A stretch of DNA of 46,261 bases, taken from assembly GCF_023333585.1 (NCBI RefSeq), contig NZ_JAIQZN010000059.1:1-46261 (forward strand), in the 5' to 3' direction. Origin of the DNA: Argonema antarcticum A004/B2. Lineage in GTDB: Bacteria > Cyanobacteriota > Cyanobacteriia > Cyanobacteriales > Aerosakkonemataceae. The first letter of the stretch is position 1. The number at the start of each line of letters is the position of its first letter. The notes beneath the pieces were generated by a model that saw only the letters and a program-made list of their open reading frames with translations, did not search any database and had not been told where the DNA came from. Positions 34,545 through 42,443 of the stretch are shown here, piece by piece. The translations under genes were made by a program, and so were the position numbers.

Positions 34545-36005
34545 ATGTTTGACGCACTATCTGAACGCTTAGAAGGGGCTTGGAAAAAGCTGCGGGGGCA
34601 GGATCGCATTTCCCATGCCAATATTCAAGAGGCCCTGGGGGAAGTCCGTCGCGCCCTTCTGCAAGCGGATGTAAATCTCCAAGTCATAAAAGATTTTATT
34701 GCCGAAGTCGAAACCAAGGCCCAAGGTGCCGAGGTAATTACAGGCGTGCGGCCCGATCAACAGTTTATCAAAATTGTTTACGACGAACTGTTGGCCGTGA
34801 TGGGGGAAACCAACGTTCCCCTAGCTCATGCTGACACTTCTCCCACGATTATCCTGATGGCCGGGTTGCAGGGGACGGGTAAAACCACTGCTGCTGCTAA
34901 GTTGGCTTTGCATCTGCGTAAAGAGAACCGGACGGCGATGCTGGTAGCGACTGACGTTTACCGACCGGCAGCAATTGACCAGTTGGTAACTCTGGGTAAG
35001 CAAATTGACGTGCCGGTGTTTGAACTGGGAACTGATACGAACCCGGTGGAGATTGCCCGTCAGGGTGTGGAACGAGCAAAGGCAGAAGGCGTCGATACGG
35101 TGATTATCGATACGGCTGGTCGCCTCCAAATTGACCAGGATATGATGGCGGAGTTGGCCCGGATCGCGCAAACGGTGAAACCCCACGAAACCCTGCTGGT
35201 GGTGGACGCCATGACGGGTCAGGAGGCGGCGAATCTTACCCGCACATTCCACGATCGCATCGGCATCACAGGGGCGATTCTGACTAAGCTGGATGGGGAT
35301 ACTCGCGGCGGTGCAGCCCTATCGGTGCGGCGAATTTCCGGTCAGCCAATTAAGTTTATCGGTACTGGCGAGAAGGTTGAAGCCCTGCAACCGTTCTACC
35401 CAGACCGAATGGCATCGCGAATTCTGGGTATGGGCGATGTCCTGACGCTGGTGGAAAAGGCGCAGGAACAAATCGACTTTACTGACGCCGAGAAGATGCA
35501 GGAGAAAATCCTGTCGGCCAAGTTTGATTTTACGGATTTCCTCAAGCAGATGCGCTTGATGAAGAATATGGGTTCATTTGGCGGTTTGCTGAAGATGCTT
35601 CCCGGAATGCCCAAAATTTCCGATCGGCAGTTGCAAGAGGCAGAAGTAAAGCTCAAGCAGACTGAGGCGATGATTAATTCTATGACTGTGGAAGAACGTC
35701 GCAACCCAGAGTTGTTGGCGTCTACTCCCAGTCGGCGGCGGCGGATTGGTCGGGGTTCTGGTTATGGGGAGTCGGAAGTCAGCAAGTTGGTGACCGATTT
35801 CCAAAAAATGCGAAGTCTGATGCAGCAGATGGGACAAGGCGGTTTACCTGGCATGGCGGGTATGGGTGGAATGGGTGGGGGGATGTCTCCCTTCGGCGGC
35901 GGTGGGAATCGTCCGTCGGCTCCGGGTTGGCGGGGCTATAACGAACAGACTGGTAAGAAGAAACCGAAAAAGGAGAAAAAGAAGAAAGGTTTCGGTCAGC
36001 TGTAG
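34545..36005 (+). CDS. ffh: Signal recognition particle protein Ffh
   Basis: 486 aa, SRP54. N domain (about 1-90), G domain with P-loop GLQGTGKTTAAAKLA (about 106-120), DTAGRLQIDQDMM and TKLDGDTRGGAA, then the methionine-rich M domain (about 300-450) that binds SRP RNA and signal peptides (MRLMKNMGSFGGLLKMLPGMPK). The Gly/Met-rich tail GGMGGGMSPFGGGGN and the lysine-rich end are normal for cyanobacteria. Heads the ffh-rpsP-khpA-rpsU-phoH block. Confidence 0.97.
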   Translation: MFDALSERLEGAWKKLRGQDRISHANIQEALGEVRRALLQADVNLQVIKDFIAEVETKAQGAEVITGVRPDQQFIKIVYDELLAVMGETNVPLAHADTSPTIILMAGLQGTGKTTAAAKLALHLRKENRTAMLVATDVYRPAAIDQLVTLGKQIDVPVFELGTDTNPVEIARQGVERAKAEGVDTVIIDTAGRLQIDQDMMAELARIAQTVKPHETLLVVDAMTGQEAANLTRTFHDRIGITGAILTKLDGDTRGGAALSVRRISGQPIKFIGTGEKVEALQPFYPDRMASRILGMGDVLTLVEKAQEQIDFTDAEKMQEKILSAKFDFTDFLKQMRLMKNMGSFGGLLKMLPGMPKISDRQLQEAEVKLKQTEAMINSMTVEERRNPELLASTPSRRRRIGRGSGYGESEVSKLVTDFQKMRSLMQQMGQGGLPGMAGMGGMGGGMSPFGGGGNRPSAPGWRGYNEQTGKKKPKKEKKKKGFGQL

Positions 36006-36090
36006 CTAAGGTGTGCGATCGCGAAAGCTCTATGCTCAACATCAGGCTACAATAATTGTTTAGTCAAAATTGCGAACGTTATTTTTCGGC

Positions 36091-36351
36091 ATGATCAAAC
36101 TGCGCTTAAAACGATACGGTAAAAAGCGGGAGGCCAGCTACCGGATTGTAGCTATGCCAAGTACCTCTCGCCGCGATGGTCGTCCTTTGGAAGAACTCGG
36201 TTTTTACAACCCCAGAACCGATGAAACACGGCTAGATGTTCCCGCGATCCTCAAACGACTCCAAGATGGAGCCCAACCTACTGACACCGTTCGCAACATC
36301 CTCAAAAAAGCCAATGTCTTCGAGCAGGTTAGTGCCTCAGTTACCCAGTAA
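36091..36351 (+). CDS. rpsP: 30S ribosomal protein S16
   Basis: 86 aa from ATG at 36091, starting [20 protein letters not shown], the family's usual N-terminus. A longer frame from 36070 is rejected. [20 protein letters not shown] is the conserved core. Part of the 30S subunit, 85 bases after ffh; the KH-domain gene overlaps its end. Confidence 0.97.
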   Translation: MIKLRLKRYGKKREASYRIVAMPSTSRRDGRPLEELGFYNPRTDETRLDVPAILKRLQDGAQPTDTVRNILKKANVFEQVSASVTQ

Positions 36352-36733
36352 CGGCCAAATCCAACCCCAAGTAGCTATTCCAGACTATGGTGGGCTGGTA
36401 AAGTTTTTGGTGCAGCCTTTCTTAGAATCTCAGGAGTCTTTGAAAGTAGACTGCGAAATATCTGCTAGTAGTCCACGGGTTTGGATTCGCGTCGCTTTAG
36501 AAGGAGAGGATAAAGGGCGAGTCTTCGGTCGAGGCGGACGTAACATTAAAGCGATCCGGACGGCTATAGCAGCAGCTGCGATCGCATCTGGGCAATCCGT
36601 CTATCTTGATATATACGGCGGCGTATTCCTGGAACAAGAAACTGGGCCACCGCCTAGTCGAACCGGAACGCGAACACTTCCACCTCCCTCCTCAGTTGCG
36701 CCTAAGTCGTCTCCTAGACTCCGCTCCCGCTAG
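36332..36733 (+). CDS. khpA: KH-domain RNA-binding protein KhpA
   Basis: About 133 aa with one type-II KH domain: the conserved [18 protein letters not shown] (about residues 63-80) contains the GxxG loop. The start is not certain: GTG at 36332 overlaps rpsP by 20 bases, and ATG at 36314 is an alternative with a longer overlap. The family partner in other bacteria is KhpB/Jag and the pair acts on RNA. Unlike most bacterial KhpA (about 75-85 aa), this one has a Pro/Ser/Thr/Arg-rich tail of about 40 residues ([19 protein letters not shown]). Overlap with rpsP implies coupled translation. Confidence 0.88.
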   Translation: MPQLPSNGQIQPQVAIPDYGGLVKFLVQPFLESQESLKVDCEISASSPRVWIRVALEGEDKGRVFGRGGRNIKAIRTAIAAAAIASGQSVYLDIYGGVFLEQETGPPPSRTGTRTLPPPSSVAPKSSPRLRSR

Positions 36734-36768
36734 GGTGTAAATTAGTGACGAGCTGTAAAACTTACAGG

Positions 36769-36810
36769 TTGACGCCACGGCCTTAATCAAAAAACGTTGA
36801 TTGGCGTCAA
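36769..36810 (+). repeat. Hairpin in the rpsU leader
   Basis: TTGACGCCA (36769-36777) pairs with TGGCGTCAA (36802-36810), and an inner AATCAA pairs with TTGATT. Together they can make a stem of 9 plus 6 base pairs with a small internal loop. It lies 41 bases before the rpsU ATG. It could be a leader structure that controls rpsU or a transcription stop after khpA. Confidence 0.55.
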
Positions 36811-36851
36811 CACTTTTATCCAAGTTTTAAAAGGCAGGTGAATAAAAGCAA

Positions 36852-37025
36852 ATGTCAGAAGTCCGTTTGGGTGAAAATGAGTCGATCGATTCTGCTTTGA
36901 GACGTTTCAAAAAAAAGATTCAAAAAGCTGGGATTTTGTACGAAGTCAAGCGTCGCGAACGTTACGAAAAGCCTAGCCTTCGTCGGAAGCGCAAAGCGGA
37001 AGCATCCCGCAAGCACCGTTACTAG
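36852..37025 (+). CDS. rpsU: 30S ribosomal protein S21
   Basis: 57 aa, 174 bases including the stop, ATG at 36852. It starts [19 protein letters not shown] and has the highly basic [20 protein letters not shown] and [13 protein letters not shown], typical S21. GCAGGTG upstream gives a weak ribosome site. It lies between khpA and phoH on the same strand. Confidence 0.95.
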   Translation: MSEVRLGENESIDSALRRFKKKIQKAGILYEVKRRERYEKPSLRRKRKAEASRKHRY

Positions 37026-37033
37026 ACAGGGGT

Positions 37034-37131
37034 CTTCCGTATTTACTATGCTATTTGAGTTCTCGATCAGAGGAGCAGAGGAATAAAAATGTTATTTTTT
37101 TGAACAAAAGCATAAGAACTCCGAAAGAGCC
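37034..37131 (+). repeat. Dispersed repeat, uninterrupted copy
   Basis: Matches the reverse complement of 22206-22380 but lacks the 87-bp TATAGC element found there. Long shared stretches are GTATTTACTATGCTATT, GGAGCAGAGG and TAAAAATGTTATTTTTTTGA with the bases that follow. It lies 8 bases after the rpsU stop codon. Confidence 0.85.
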
Positions 37132-37202
37132 AAAAATACCTACTACTAAAAGTAGGTAAAATATCAATACCCACTCAATCTGCTGGGGAATACTTGTAGG
37201 GA

Positions 37203-38156
37203 ATGGTAGACGGCACAACGATTGAACTGCCGAGTCAAGAAAGCGCGATCGCCCTGAGCGGAGATCGAGAGGAAAATCTCAAAACCCTGGCGCAGCAAAC
37301 AGGCGCGAAGCTAGTGCTGCGCGGGCAAGAATTACTGATTTCGGGAACGGCGAATCAAGTTGACCTGTGTGGGAGACTGGTGCGATCGCTCGAAGACTTT
37401 TGGAAACACGGCAAAAGCATCACTAGCGTCGATATCCTCACAGCTCGTCAAGCCCTCGATACCCAGCGTAGCGACGAGCTGCAAGACTTACAGCGAGACA
37501 TTCTCGCCCGCACCCGCCGTGGCGATGAAATCCGTGCCAAAACCTTCCGGCAGCAGCAGTACGTCCAAGCCGTGCGTACCCACGACCTCACCTTTTGCGT
37601 CGGGCCAGCCGGTACCGGCAAAACCTTCCTCGCAGCAGTTCTAGCCGTTCAAGCCCTATTGGCAAATCAGTACGAACGAATCATCCTCACCCGACCAGCA
37701 GTAGAAGCGGGCGAAAAACTGGGCTTTCTGCCTGGAGACTTGCAGCAGAAAATTGACCCATTTCTTCGCCCCCTCTACGACGCTTTATACGAACTCATCG
37801 ACCCTGAAAAAATTGCCAACTTGATGGAACGAACCGTAATAGAAGTAGCTCCTTTAGGCTATATGCGGGGTCGCACCCTCAACAAAGCTTTTGTAATTCT
37901 GGATGAAGCCCAGAACACCACACCAGCTCAGATGAAAATGGTTCTGACGCGCCTTGGTTTCCGTTCTCGTATGGTAGTAACCGGAGACATCACCCAAACC
38001 GATTTGCCCTCAAACCAACCATCTGGCTTAGCCGTAGCCCAAAAAATCCTCCAGCACGTCGAAGGCATCGCCTTTTGCCATTTCTCCCAGGCTGATGTCG
38101 TCCGCCATCCCCTCGTCCAAAGAATTGTCGCAGCTTACGAGCAATACGAACAATAG
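37203..38156 (+). CDS. PhoH-like ATPase
   Basis: 317 aa. Walker A is VGPAGTGKTFLA (about 133-144), Walker B is VILDEAQNTT (about 230), and the ATP-sensor region is VVTGDITQTDLP. N-terminal residues 1-90 resemble a small KH-like part (EENLKTLAQQTGAKLVLRGQ). PhoH proteins are ATPases of uncertain role, often linked to RNA metabolism; here the gene follows ffh, rpsP, khpA and rpsU. ATG start at 37203. The stop lies only 2 bases before a TATAGC element. Confidence 0.93.
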   Translation: MVDGTTIELPSQESAIALSGDREENLKTLAQQTGAKLVLRGQELLISGTANQVDLCGRLVRSLEDFWKHGKSITSVDILTARQALDTQRSDELQDLQRDILARTRRGDEIRAKTFRQQQYVQAVRTHDLTFCVGPAGTGKTFLAAVLAVQALLANQYERIILTRPAVEAGEKLGFLPGDLQQKIDPFLRPLYDALYELIDPEKIANLMERTVIEVAPLGYMRGRTLNKAFVILDEAQNTTPAQMKMVLTRLGFRSRMVVTGDITQTDLPSNQPSGLAVAQKILQHVEGIAFCHFSQADVVRHPLVQRIVAAYEQYEQ

Positions 38157-38158
38157 CT

Positions 38159-38284
38159 AATAGCTAGGGGCTAGGGGCTAGGGGCTAGGGGCTAGGGGCT
38201 AGGGGCTAGGGGCTAGGGGCTAGGGGCTAGGGGCTAGGGGTTTCAGGAATTAAAAACGTCCTAACGGCCTTGGCGGTTGCTATA
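38159..38284 (-). mobile_element. TATAGC element with eleven CTAGGGG units
   Basis: Begins TAGCTAGGGG (the first TA of the end reads AA), followed by eleven perfect CTAGGGG units at 38164-38240. Then come TTTCAGGAATTAAAAACGTC and CCTTGGCGGTTGCTATA. This is the longest array of the family. Confidence 0.92.
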
Positions 38285-38361
38285 ATGGCAAACGGCAAAT
38301 TTAAAAATTAAATTTGCCATCTAAAATTTAAAATCTGAAATTACCAATTACCAATTTTGAT

Positions 38362-38769
38362 ATGACTGCTAATTTGAAAGAATTTCTAGAAGCTTGCCAA
38401 ACATTGGGAACACTACGTTTAATTGTGACCAGCAGCGCCGCTGTCTTAGAAGTACGCGGATCTCTAAGCAAGCTATTCTACGCTGAATTACCCAAAGGCA
38501 AATACGCCAATATGCACGCCGACATTTTCGAGTTTCATCTCAATATGGACGCCATTAAAAAGGTGAAATTTGAAACTGGTGAATCAAAACGAGGCAACTT
38601 TACCACCTATGCCATTCGCTTTTTGGATGAAAAACAAGAGCCAGCCTTAAGCGCATTTCTCCAGTGGGGCAAGCCAGGTGAATACGAGCCGGGACAGGTG
38701 GAAACTTGGCAGCAACTACAAGAGAAATACGGGGAAGTTTGGGAACCTGTGCCTGTGGAGGTTATTTAA
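38362..38769 (+). CDS. ChuX/HutX-like haem-utilisation protein
   Basis: 135 aa. Resembles the HutX/ChuX family: LRLIVTSSAAVLEVRGSLSK, then KYANMHADIFEFHLNMDAI with a conserved histidine pair, and KRGNFTTYAIRFLDEKQEPALSAFLQW. Members bind haem or related tetrapyrroles as cytosolic carriers; the cyanobacterial role is unproven. The ATG starts 2-3 bases after an ATTACCAATTACCAATTTT repeat, so no good ribosome site is visible. The DUF6816 gene follows immediately. Confidence 0.78.
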   Translation: MTANLKEFLEACQTLGTLRLIVTSSAAVLEVRGSLSKLFYAELPKGKYANMHADIFEFHLNMDAIKKVKFETGESKRGNFTTYAIRFLDEKQEPALSAFLQWGKPGEYEPGQVETWQQLQEKYGEVWEPVPVEVI

Positions 38770-39645
38770 TTGGATTTTTTAACCACGAAGACACGAAGAA
38801 GAGTTTTAAGAGGGATTTGGAGTTTTTCTCTGATTTTTGTGTTCATCTTCTGGAGCGGTGAGGCAAAGGCAGGCGTACTGGCGGAAAGATTGGCTCAATT
38901 TCCCCAGTGGAATAGTAAACCGCCAACTCAGAAAGTGGCTCCAGCTGAAGATTTAATCTATCCAGATTGGATTGCCGGAACTTGGAATGTTACAAGTACT
39001 CTTGTGGATTTGGTTGCACCTTTGGCACCAGATATTGTGACGCCTGGGTTTGAAAATAATCGACGGTATCTCAATGAACCCATAACTTTTCCAGTGCGTT
39101 TTCAAGTCGTCAACCAAAATGATTTTAAATTTTCAATTTTCAATCCCAAATCCTCTCTTGCGAAGGTGGGCATCGTGACGGGAACCGCCAAGACGCCCAC
39201 TTCGCGCAAAATCCAAAATCTAAAATTACAGGGATCGGTGGTAGCAGATCGAGCTTTCAATGGATTGAATATAGCCACGGCGGTTTTGGGCTCTAGCGCT
39301 ATCTTATCCGTCAAAACAGATCCGCATAATCCCAACCGTCAGATTACTTTACTCCCAGGAGAGCGGCAACTTGTCTCCATTGTTACCAGTCGAGCTACTG
39401 AGATTCCTAATCCCGATAAATTCATTTCAACAGAAGTTTCTCAACAAATATTTCGCAGTCCTACTCAACTTTATTTGAATCAGGTAGAAACTACAACTGC
39501 TTACAGAAAACTTCAGGCATCTGGTGCAGCAATTGAGGCAGATCAAATAACTGCTGTTTACCTTTCGCCCCAAGACCCGAATTATTTTGCTGCTGCTGAA
39601 AGGCCAGTTGCGCTCTATCACTATCGCTTAGAATTTTTTCCATAA
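38770..39645 (+). CDS. DUF6816-like exported protein
   Basis: About 291 aa, starting TTG at 38770 directly after the previous stop codon. Early residues (TTKTRRRVLRGIW) come from an ACCACGAAGACACGAAGA repeat and supply the basic part of a signal peptide (hydrophobic SFSLIFVFIFW, cleavage near AKAG). The mature protein has YPDWIAGTWNVTSTLVDLVAPL and IEADQITAVYLSPQDPNYF, like cyanobacterial DUF6816 proteins. A middle segment (about 120-150, IFNPKSSLAKVGIVTGTAKT) is encoded by repeat-like DNA holding an inverted pair (GCGAAGGTGGGC with GCCCACTTCGCG). Function unknown; likely a lumenal or periplasmic protein. Confidence 0.78.
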   Translation: MDFLTTKTRRRVLRGIWSFSLIFVFIFWSGEAKAGVLAERLAQFPQWNSKPPTQKVAPAEDLIYPDWIAGTWNVTSTLVDLVAPLAPDIVTPGFENNRRYLNEPITFPVRFQVVNQNDFKFSIFNPKSSLAKVGIVTGTAKTPTSRKIQNLKLQGSVVADRAFNGLNIATAVLGSSAILSVKTDPHNPNRQITLLPGERQLVSIVTSRATEIPNPDKFISTEVSQQIFRSPTQLYLNQVETTTAYRKLQASGAAIEADQITAVYLSPQDPNYFAAAERPVALYHYRLEFFP

Positions 39646-39662
39646 TCAAAGGAGGTTAAGGT

Positions 39663-40283
39663 GTGAAAGATTTTATTAATAATATTTTTTTAATTGGGGA
39701 GCTAATTTTAGTGTCTCCTCAACTATTATTATTCTATTTGTCTAGCGAGAAAGAAGTTATCGTAGCGGACGTAAAACGGTGGGTAGAAATATTTGAATGG
39801 AAGAGTACATCCGATTTAAGTAATTTGTTGTCTTTAACGGCAAAGAAGCAAGAGTTTAGAAACTTATATTATTACAGAATAGCTAAAGGGAATTTTGCAG
39901 CTAGATTGGTGATGCGAATAATTAAGATTTTTTATAAAGAATGTCCGTATCTCTTTTTAGATATGTCTAGCAATATCGGCCCTGGTCTATTTATTCAGCA
40001 CGGCTTTAGCACAATTATTATGGCAGATATAGGTGAAAACTGCTGGATCAACCAACAGGTATCAATTGGCTACAAAGATAAAACTGGTCGGCCTAAAATT
40101 GGGGATAATGTCAGAATAACGGCTGGGGCAAAAGTGCTTGGTAATATAACTGTTGGGAACAATGTTACTGTAGGTGCTAATGCAGTTGTCATTAAAAATG
40201 TGCCCGATAATTGCGTGGTAGTTGGTGTTCCAGCTTACATTGTTAAAAAGAATGGTTTGAAAGTGAAAGAAGAATTAGTCTGA
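39663..40283 (+). CDS. Serine acetyltransferase-like hexapeptide transferase
   Basis: 206 aa. Residues about 95-195 make a left-handed beta helix of hexapeptide repeats, with GPGLFIQHGFSTIIMADIG, VSIGYKDKTGRPKIGDNV and GNNVTVGANAVVIKNVPDN. The catalytic His lies in IQHGF. The N-terminal part is helical. It resembles CysE-like serine acetyltransferases of the short or atypical kind, also used in polysaccharide acetylation. GTG start with a very strong AAAGGAGGT ribosome site, so the start is secure. The next gene overlaps by one base. Confidence 0.85.
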   Translation: MKDFINNIFLIGELILVSPQLLLFYLSSEKEVIVADVKRWVEIFEWKSTSDLSNLLSLTAKKQEFRNLYYYRIAKGNFAARLVMRIIKIFYKECPYLFLDMSSNIGPGLFIQHGFSTIIMADIGENCWINQQVSIGYKDKTGRPKIGDNVRITAGAKVLGNITVGNNVTVGANAVVIKNVPDNCVVVGVPAYIVKKNGLKVKEELV

Positions 40284-40939
40284 TGCAGCAACCAAAGGTA
40301 ATTTTTTTAGATGCAGTGGGCACTTTATTTGGAGTTAGGGGTAGTGTAGGGGAAATCTATAGGGAAATAGCGCTTCGATTTGGAATAGAAGTTTCAGCTA
40401 AAGCGTTAGATCGAGTTTTCTATAATAGCTTTAAATCAAGTAGTAGGATGGCTTTTCCAGGAGTTGAACGGCAAGAAATACCTAATAAAGAATTTGAGTG
40501 GTGGAGTGCGATCGCAATTCAAACTTTCCAAGAGGCTGGCGCTTTTCATCAATTTGCTGACTTTTCCAGTTTTTTTGCCGAACTTTATGCCTACTTTGCT
40601 AAAGCTAACCCTTGGTTTATCTATCCCGATGTTCTTCCTGCTTTGGAATACTGGCGCAAACAGGGTATTGAATTAGGTATAGTTTCTAATTTTGATTCTC
40701 GGATTTACTCTGTTTTGTCAGATCTCCATTTGGCAAAGTTTTTCACCTCAATTACGATTTCTACAGAAGTGGGTGCAGCTAAACCAGAATCGGAAATTTT
40801 TGTTAAAGGTTTGCACAAACATGACTGTTTAGCTGAAGCTGCATGGCATATTGGCGACAGTTTTAAAGAAGATTATCAAGGGGCTAAGGCAGCTGGATTA
40901 AGAGCAATTTGGCTGAAGCGAAGCGAACCTTTCCTGTAA
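40283..40939 (+). CDS. HAD-IA family hydrolase
   Basis: 218 aa. HAD motif I is FLDAVGTLFG (nucleophile Asp near residue 10; the usual second Asp is Val, as in HDHD3/DREG-2-like members). Motif II is IVSNFDSR (about 130), motif III Lys is in GAAKPESEIF (about 165), and motif IV is HIGDSFKEDYQGAKAAG (about 195). A helical cap region fills about 15-90. It probably removes phosphate from a small metabolite; the substrate is unknown. The ATG overlaps the stop of the acetyltransferase, so the two are in one operon. Confidence 0.9.
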   Translation: MQQPKVIFLDAVGTLFGVRGSVGEIYREIALRFGIEVSAKALDRVFYNSFKSSSRMAFPGVERQEIPNKEFEWWSAIAIQTFQEAGAFHQFADFSSFFAELYAYFAKANPWFIYPDVLPALEYWRKQGIELGIVSNFDSRIYSVLSDLHLAKFFTSITISTEVGAAKPESEIFVKGLHKHDCLAEAAWHIGDSFKEDYQGAKAAGLRAIWLKRSEPFL

Positions 40940-40943
40940 GATA

Positions 40944-41042
40944 TATAGCAACCGCTCTCGTCAGTTAGGACGTTTTTAATTCCACCAAACCCTAGCCCCT
41001 AGTCCCTAGCCCCTAGCCCCTAGCCCCTAGTCCCTAGCTATA
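40944..41042 (+). mobile_element. TATAGC element with seven units, ending on a start codon
   Basis: Begins TATAGCAACCGCTCTCGTC and ends GCTATA at 41042. Seven units of CCTAGCC, CCTAGTC or CCTAGCT fill 40991-41039. The final A of the element is the A of the phosphatase ATG. It lies directly after the HAD gene. Confidence 0.92.
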
Positions 41043-41563
41043 TGCCTTACAAGTTACTATTCGTCTGTCTGGGTAACATCTGCCGATCGCCTTCAGCAGA
41101 AAATATCATGAATCACTTAGTTGAGCAAGCCGGACTCATTGATTCGGCTTCGCAGACGTTAGGCTCTAGCATTATCTGCGACTCGGCTGGTACTTCCAGT
41201 TATCATATTGGGAGTCCCCCAGACCGACGCATGACCCAAGCAGCTCAACTTCGAGGCATAAAACTTCGTGGTGAAGCACGCCAGTTTCAAAAGTCAGACT
41301 TTGAGGAATTTGACTTAATTCTGGCAATGGATAAGGAAAATTACCGAAATATTGTCTCTCTCGATCCAACTGGCAAGTATCGAGATAAAGTACGATTGAT
41401 GTGCGATTTTTGTACTCGTCACACCCTTAAAGAGGTTCCCGATCCCTACTATGGTGGCCCAGAGGGGTTTAATCAGGTGATCGATCTGTTGTTAGATGCC
41501 TGCGAAGGTCTGCTGCAATACATTATTGGCGATCGAATAAAAGAACTGGATACTGGGGAGTAG
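41042..41563 (+). CDS. Low-molecular-weight protein-tyrosine phosphatase
   Basis: 173 aa. The P-loop is FVCLGNICRSPSAE (Cys9 nucleophile, Cys14, Arg15). The general acid Asp134 is in VPDPYYGG. The family removes phosphate from tyrosine, and bacterial members often control polysaccharide export kinases. The N-terminus MPYKLLFVCLGN is normal, so the ATG is right. It is the last three bases of a TATAGC element plus TG, so no ribosome site of its own is visible; any translation signal must come from the element. Confidence 0.93.
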   Translation: MPYKLLFVCLGNICRSPSAENIMNHLVEQAGLIDSASQTLGSSIICDSAGTSSYHIGSPPDRRMTQAAQLRGIKLRGEARQFQKSDFEEFDLILAMDKENYRNIVSLDPTGKYRDKVRLMCDFCTRHTLKEVPDPYYGGPEGFNQVIDLLLDACEGLLQYIIGDRIKELDTGE

Positions 41564-41643
41564 GGGAATTTTAGATTTTAGATTTTAGATTTCAAATTGA
41601 AATATCTCTTCAATTCTTCCCCTCTTCCCCAAACCCCTTTTTT

Positions 41644-41675
41644 CTTTTGACTTTTGACTTTTGACTTTTGACTTT
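41644..41675. repeat. CTTTTGA heptamer array between convergent genes
   Basis: Four to five CTTTTGA units, close to the stop codon of the LuxR-type regulator gene (41684). The same heptamer forms the array at the left end of the window. An array of a TTTTAGA-type heptamer is next to it at about 41571-41591. Confidence 0.9.
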
Positions 41676-41683
41676 TCTTGCCC

Positions 41684-42319
41684 CTATTCCACGAGATGTT
41701 GTTCCATCGCAAAACGAACCAGTTCTGTGCGGTTGCTAGTAGTAGTTTTTCTCAGAAGGCTACTGACGTACTTTTCAATTGTTCTAGCGCTCAAGTGGAG
41801 GCGATCGCCAATTTCAGCATTTGAGAAACCGTGAGTTATCAAATCCAGTACTTCCTGTTCTCGCTTGCTCAACTTGCATTCTTTTAAGACTGTCTTAGTT
41901 TTGTCAAGCCGGGTTGTCGAGGCTCGTAAGTTCGAGTCAGATTGATCTATCTTTCGACTGAGGAGATTACGAATTATTGCCCCTAGTTCATTTATTTCAA
42001 ATGGTTTGGGAAGATAGAGATCGCATCCTAACTCATAGCCGCGAATCCGTTCTTCAGTACTCCTTCGCTCCGTCAATAAAATCACGGGTAACTGGCGGAA
42101 CTCCGGTCGCTGACGAACCTGGCGCACTAACTCATAGCCGTCCATCCGAGGCATCATGATGTCGGTGACCAACAAATGAGGGCGATATGCCTCAACTAAT
42201 TCCAGCGCCTCCTGACCATCCTCAGCTGCGATCGCTGAGTAGCCATACATCTCTAAGTATTCTGTGACAAAAAGACGTATTGCCAAGTCGTCATCTGCAA
42301 CCACGATTATCAAGGGCAT
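41684..42319 (-). CDS. NarL/LuxR-family response regulator
   Basis: 211 aa. The receiver domain has DDD near the start (VVADDDLAIRLF), the phospho-acceptor Asp53 in LVTDIMMPRMDG, and the lysine in LYLPKPFEI. After a linker comes a LuxR helix-turn-helix: LSKREQEVLDLITHGFSNAEIGDRLHLSARTIEKYVSSLL. It likely activates genes when phosphorylated by an unlinked kinase. An upstream region of 124 bases separates it from a divergent aldolase gene. An orphan; the target is unknown. Confidence 0.92.
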   Translation of the reverse strand: MPLIIVVADDDLAIRLFVTEYLEMYGYSAIAAEDGQEALELVEAYRPHLLVTDIMMPRMDGYELVRQVRQRPEFRQLPVILLTERRSTEERIRGYELGCDLYLPKPFEINELGAIIRNLLSRKIDQSDSNLRASTTRLDKTKTVLKECKLSKREQEVLDLITHGFSNAEIGDRLHLSARTIEKYVSSLLRKTTTSNRTELVRFAMEQHLVE

Positions 42320-42443
42320 GGGAGTAAAGATGGCTAGCCTATCTAACCCCTAGAATAGGTCAAGTCTAGGCTGAAAGTTATTGACATCAGAGGTATTTTA
42401 TTAAGATTTTATTGCCTAGATGGGTACAGCTTAACACTAACCA

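Noticed and set aside
38164-38240. CTAGGGG array as a CRISPR array
   Set aside because: Perfect 7-base units with no spacers and no cas genes; it is a mini-satellite.
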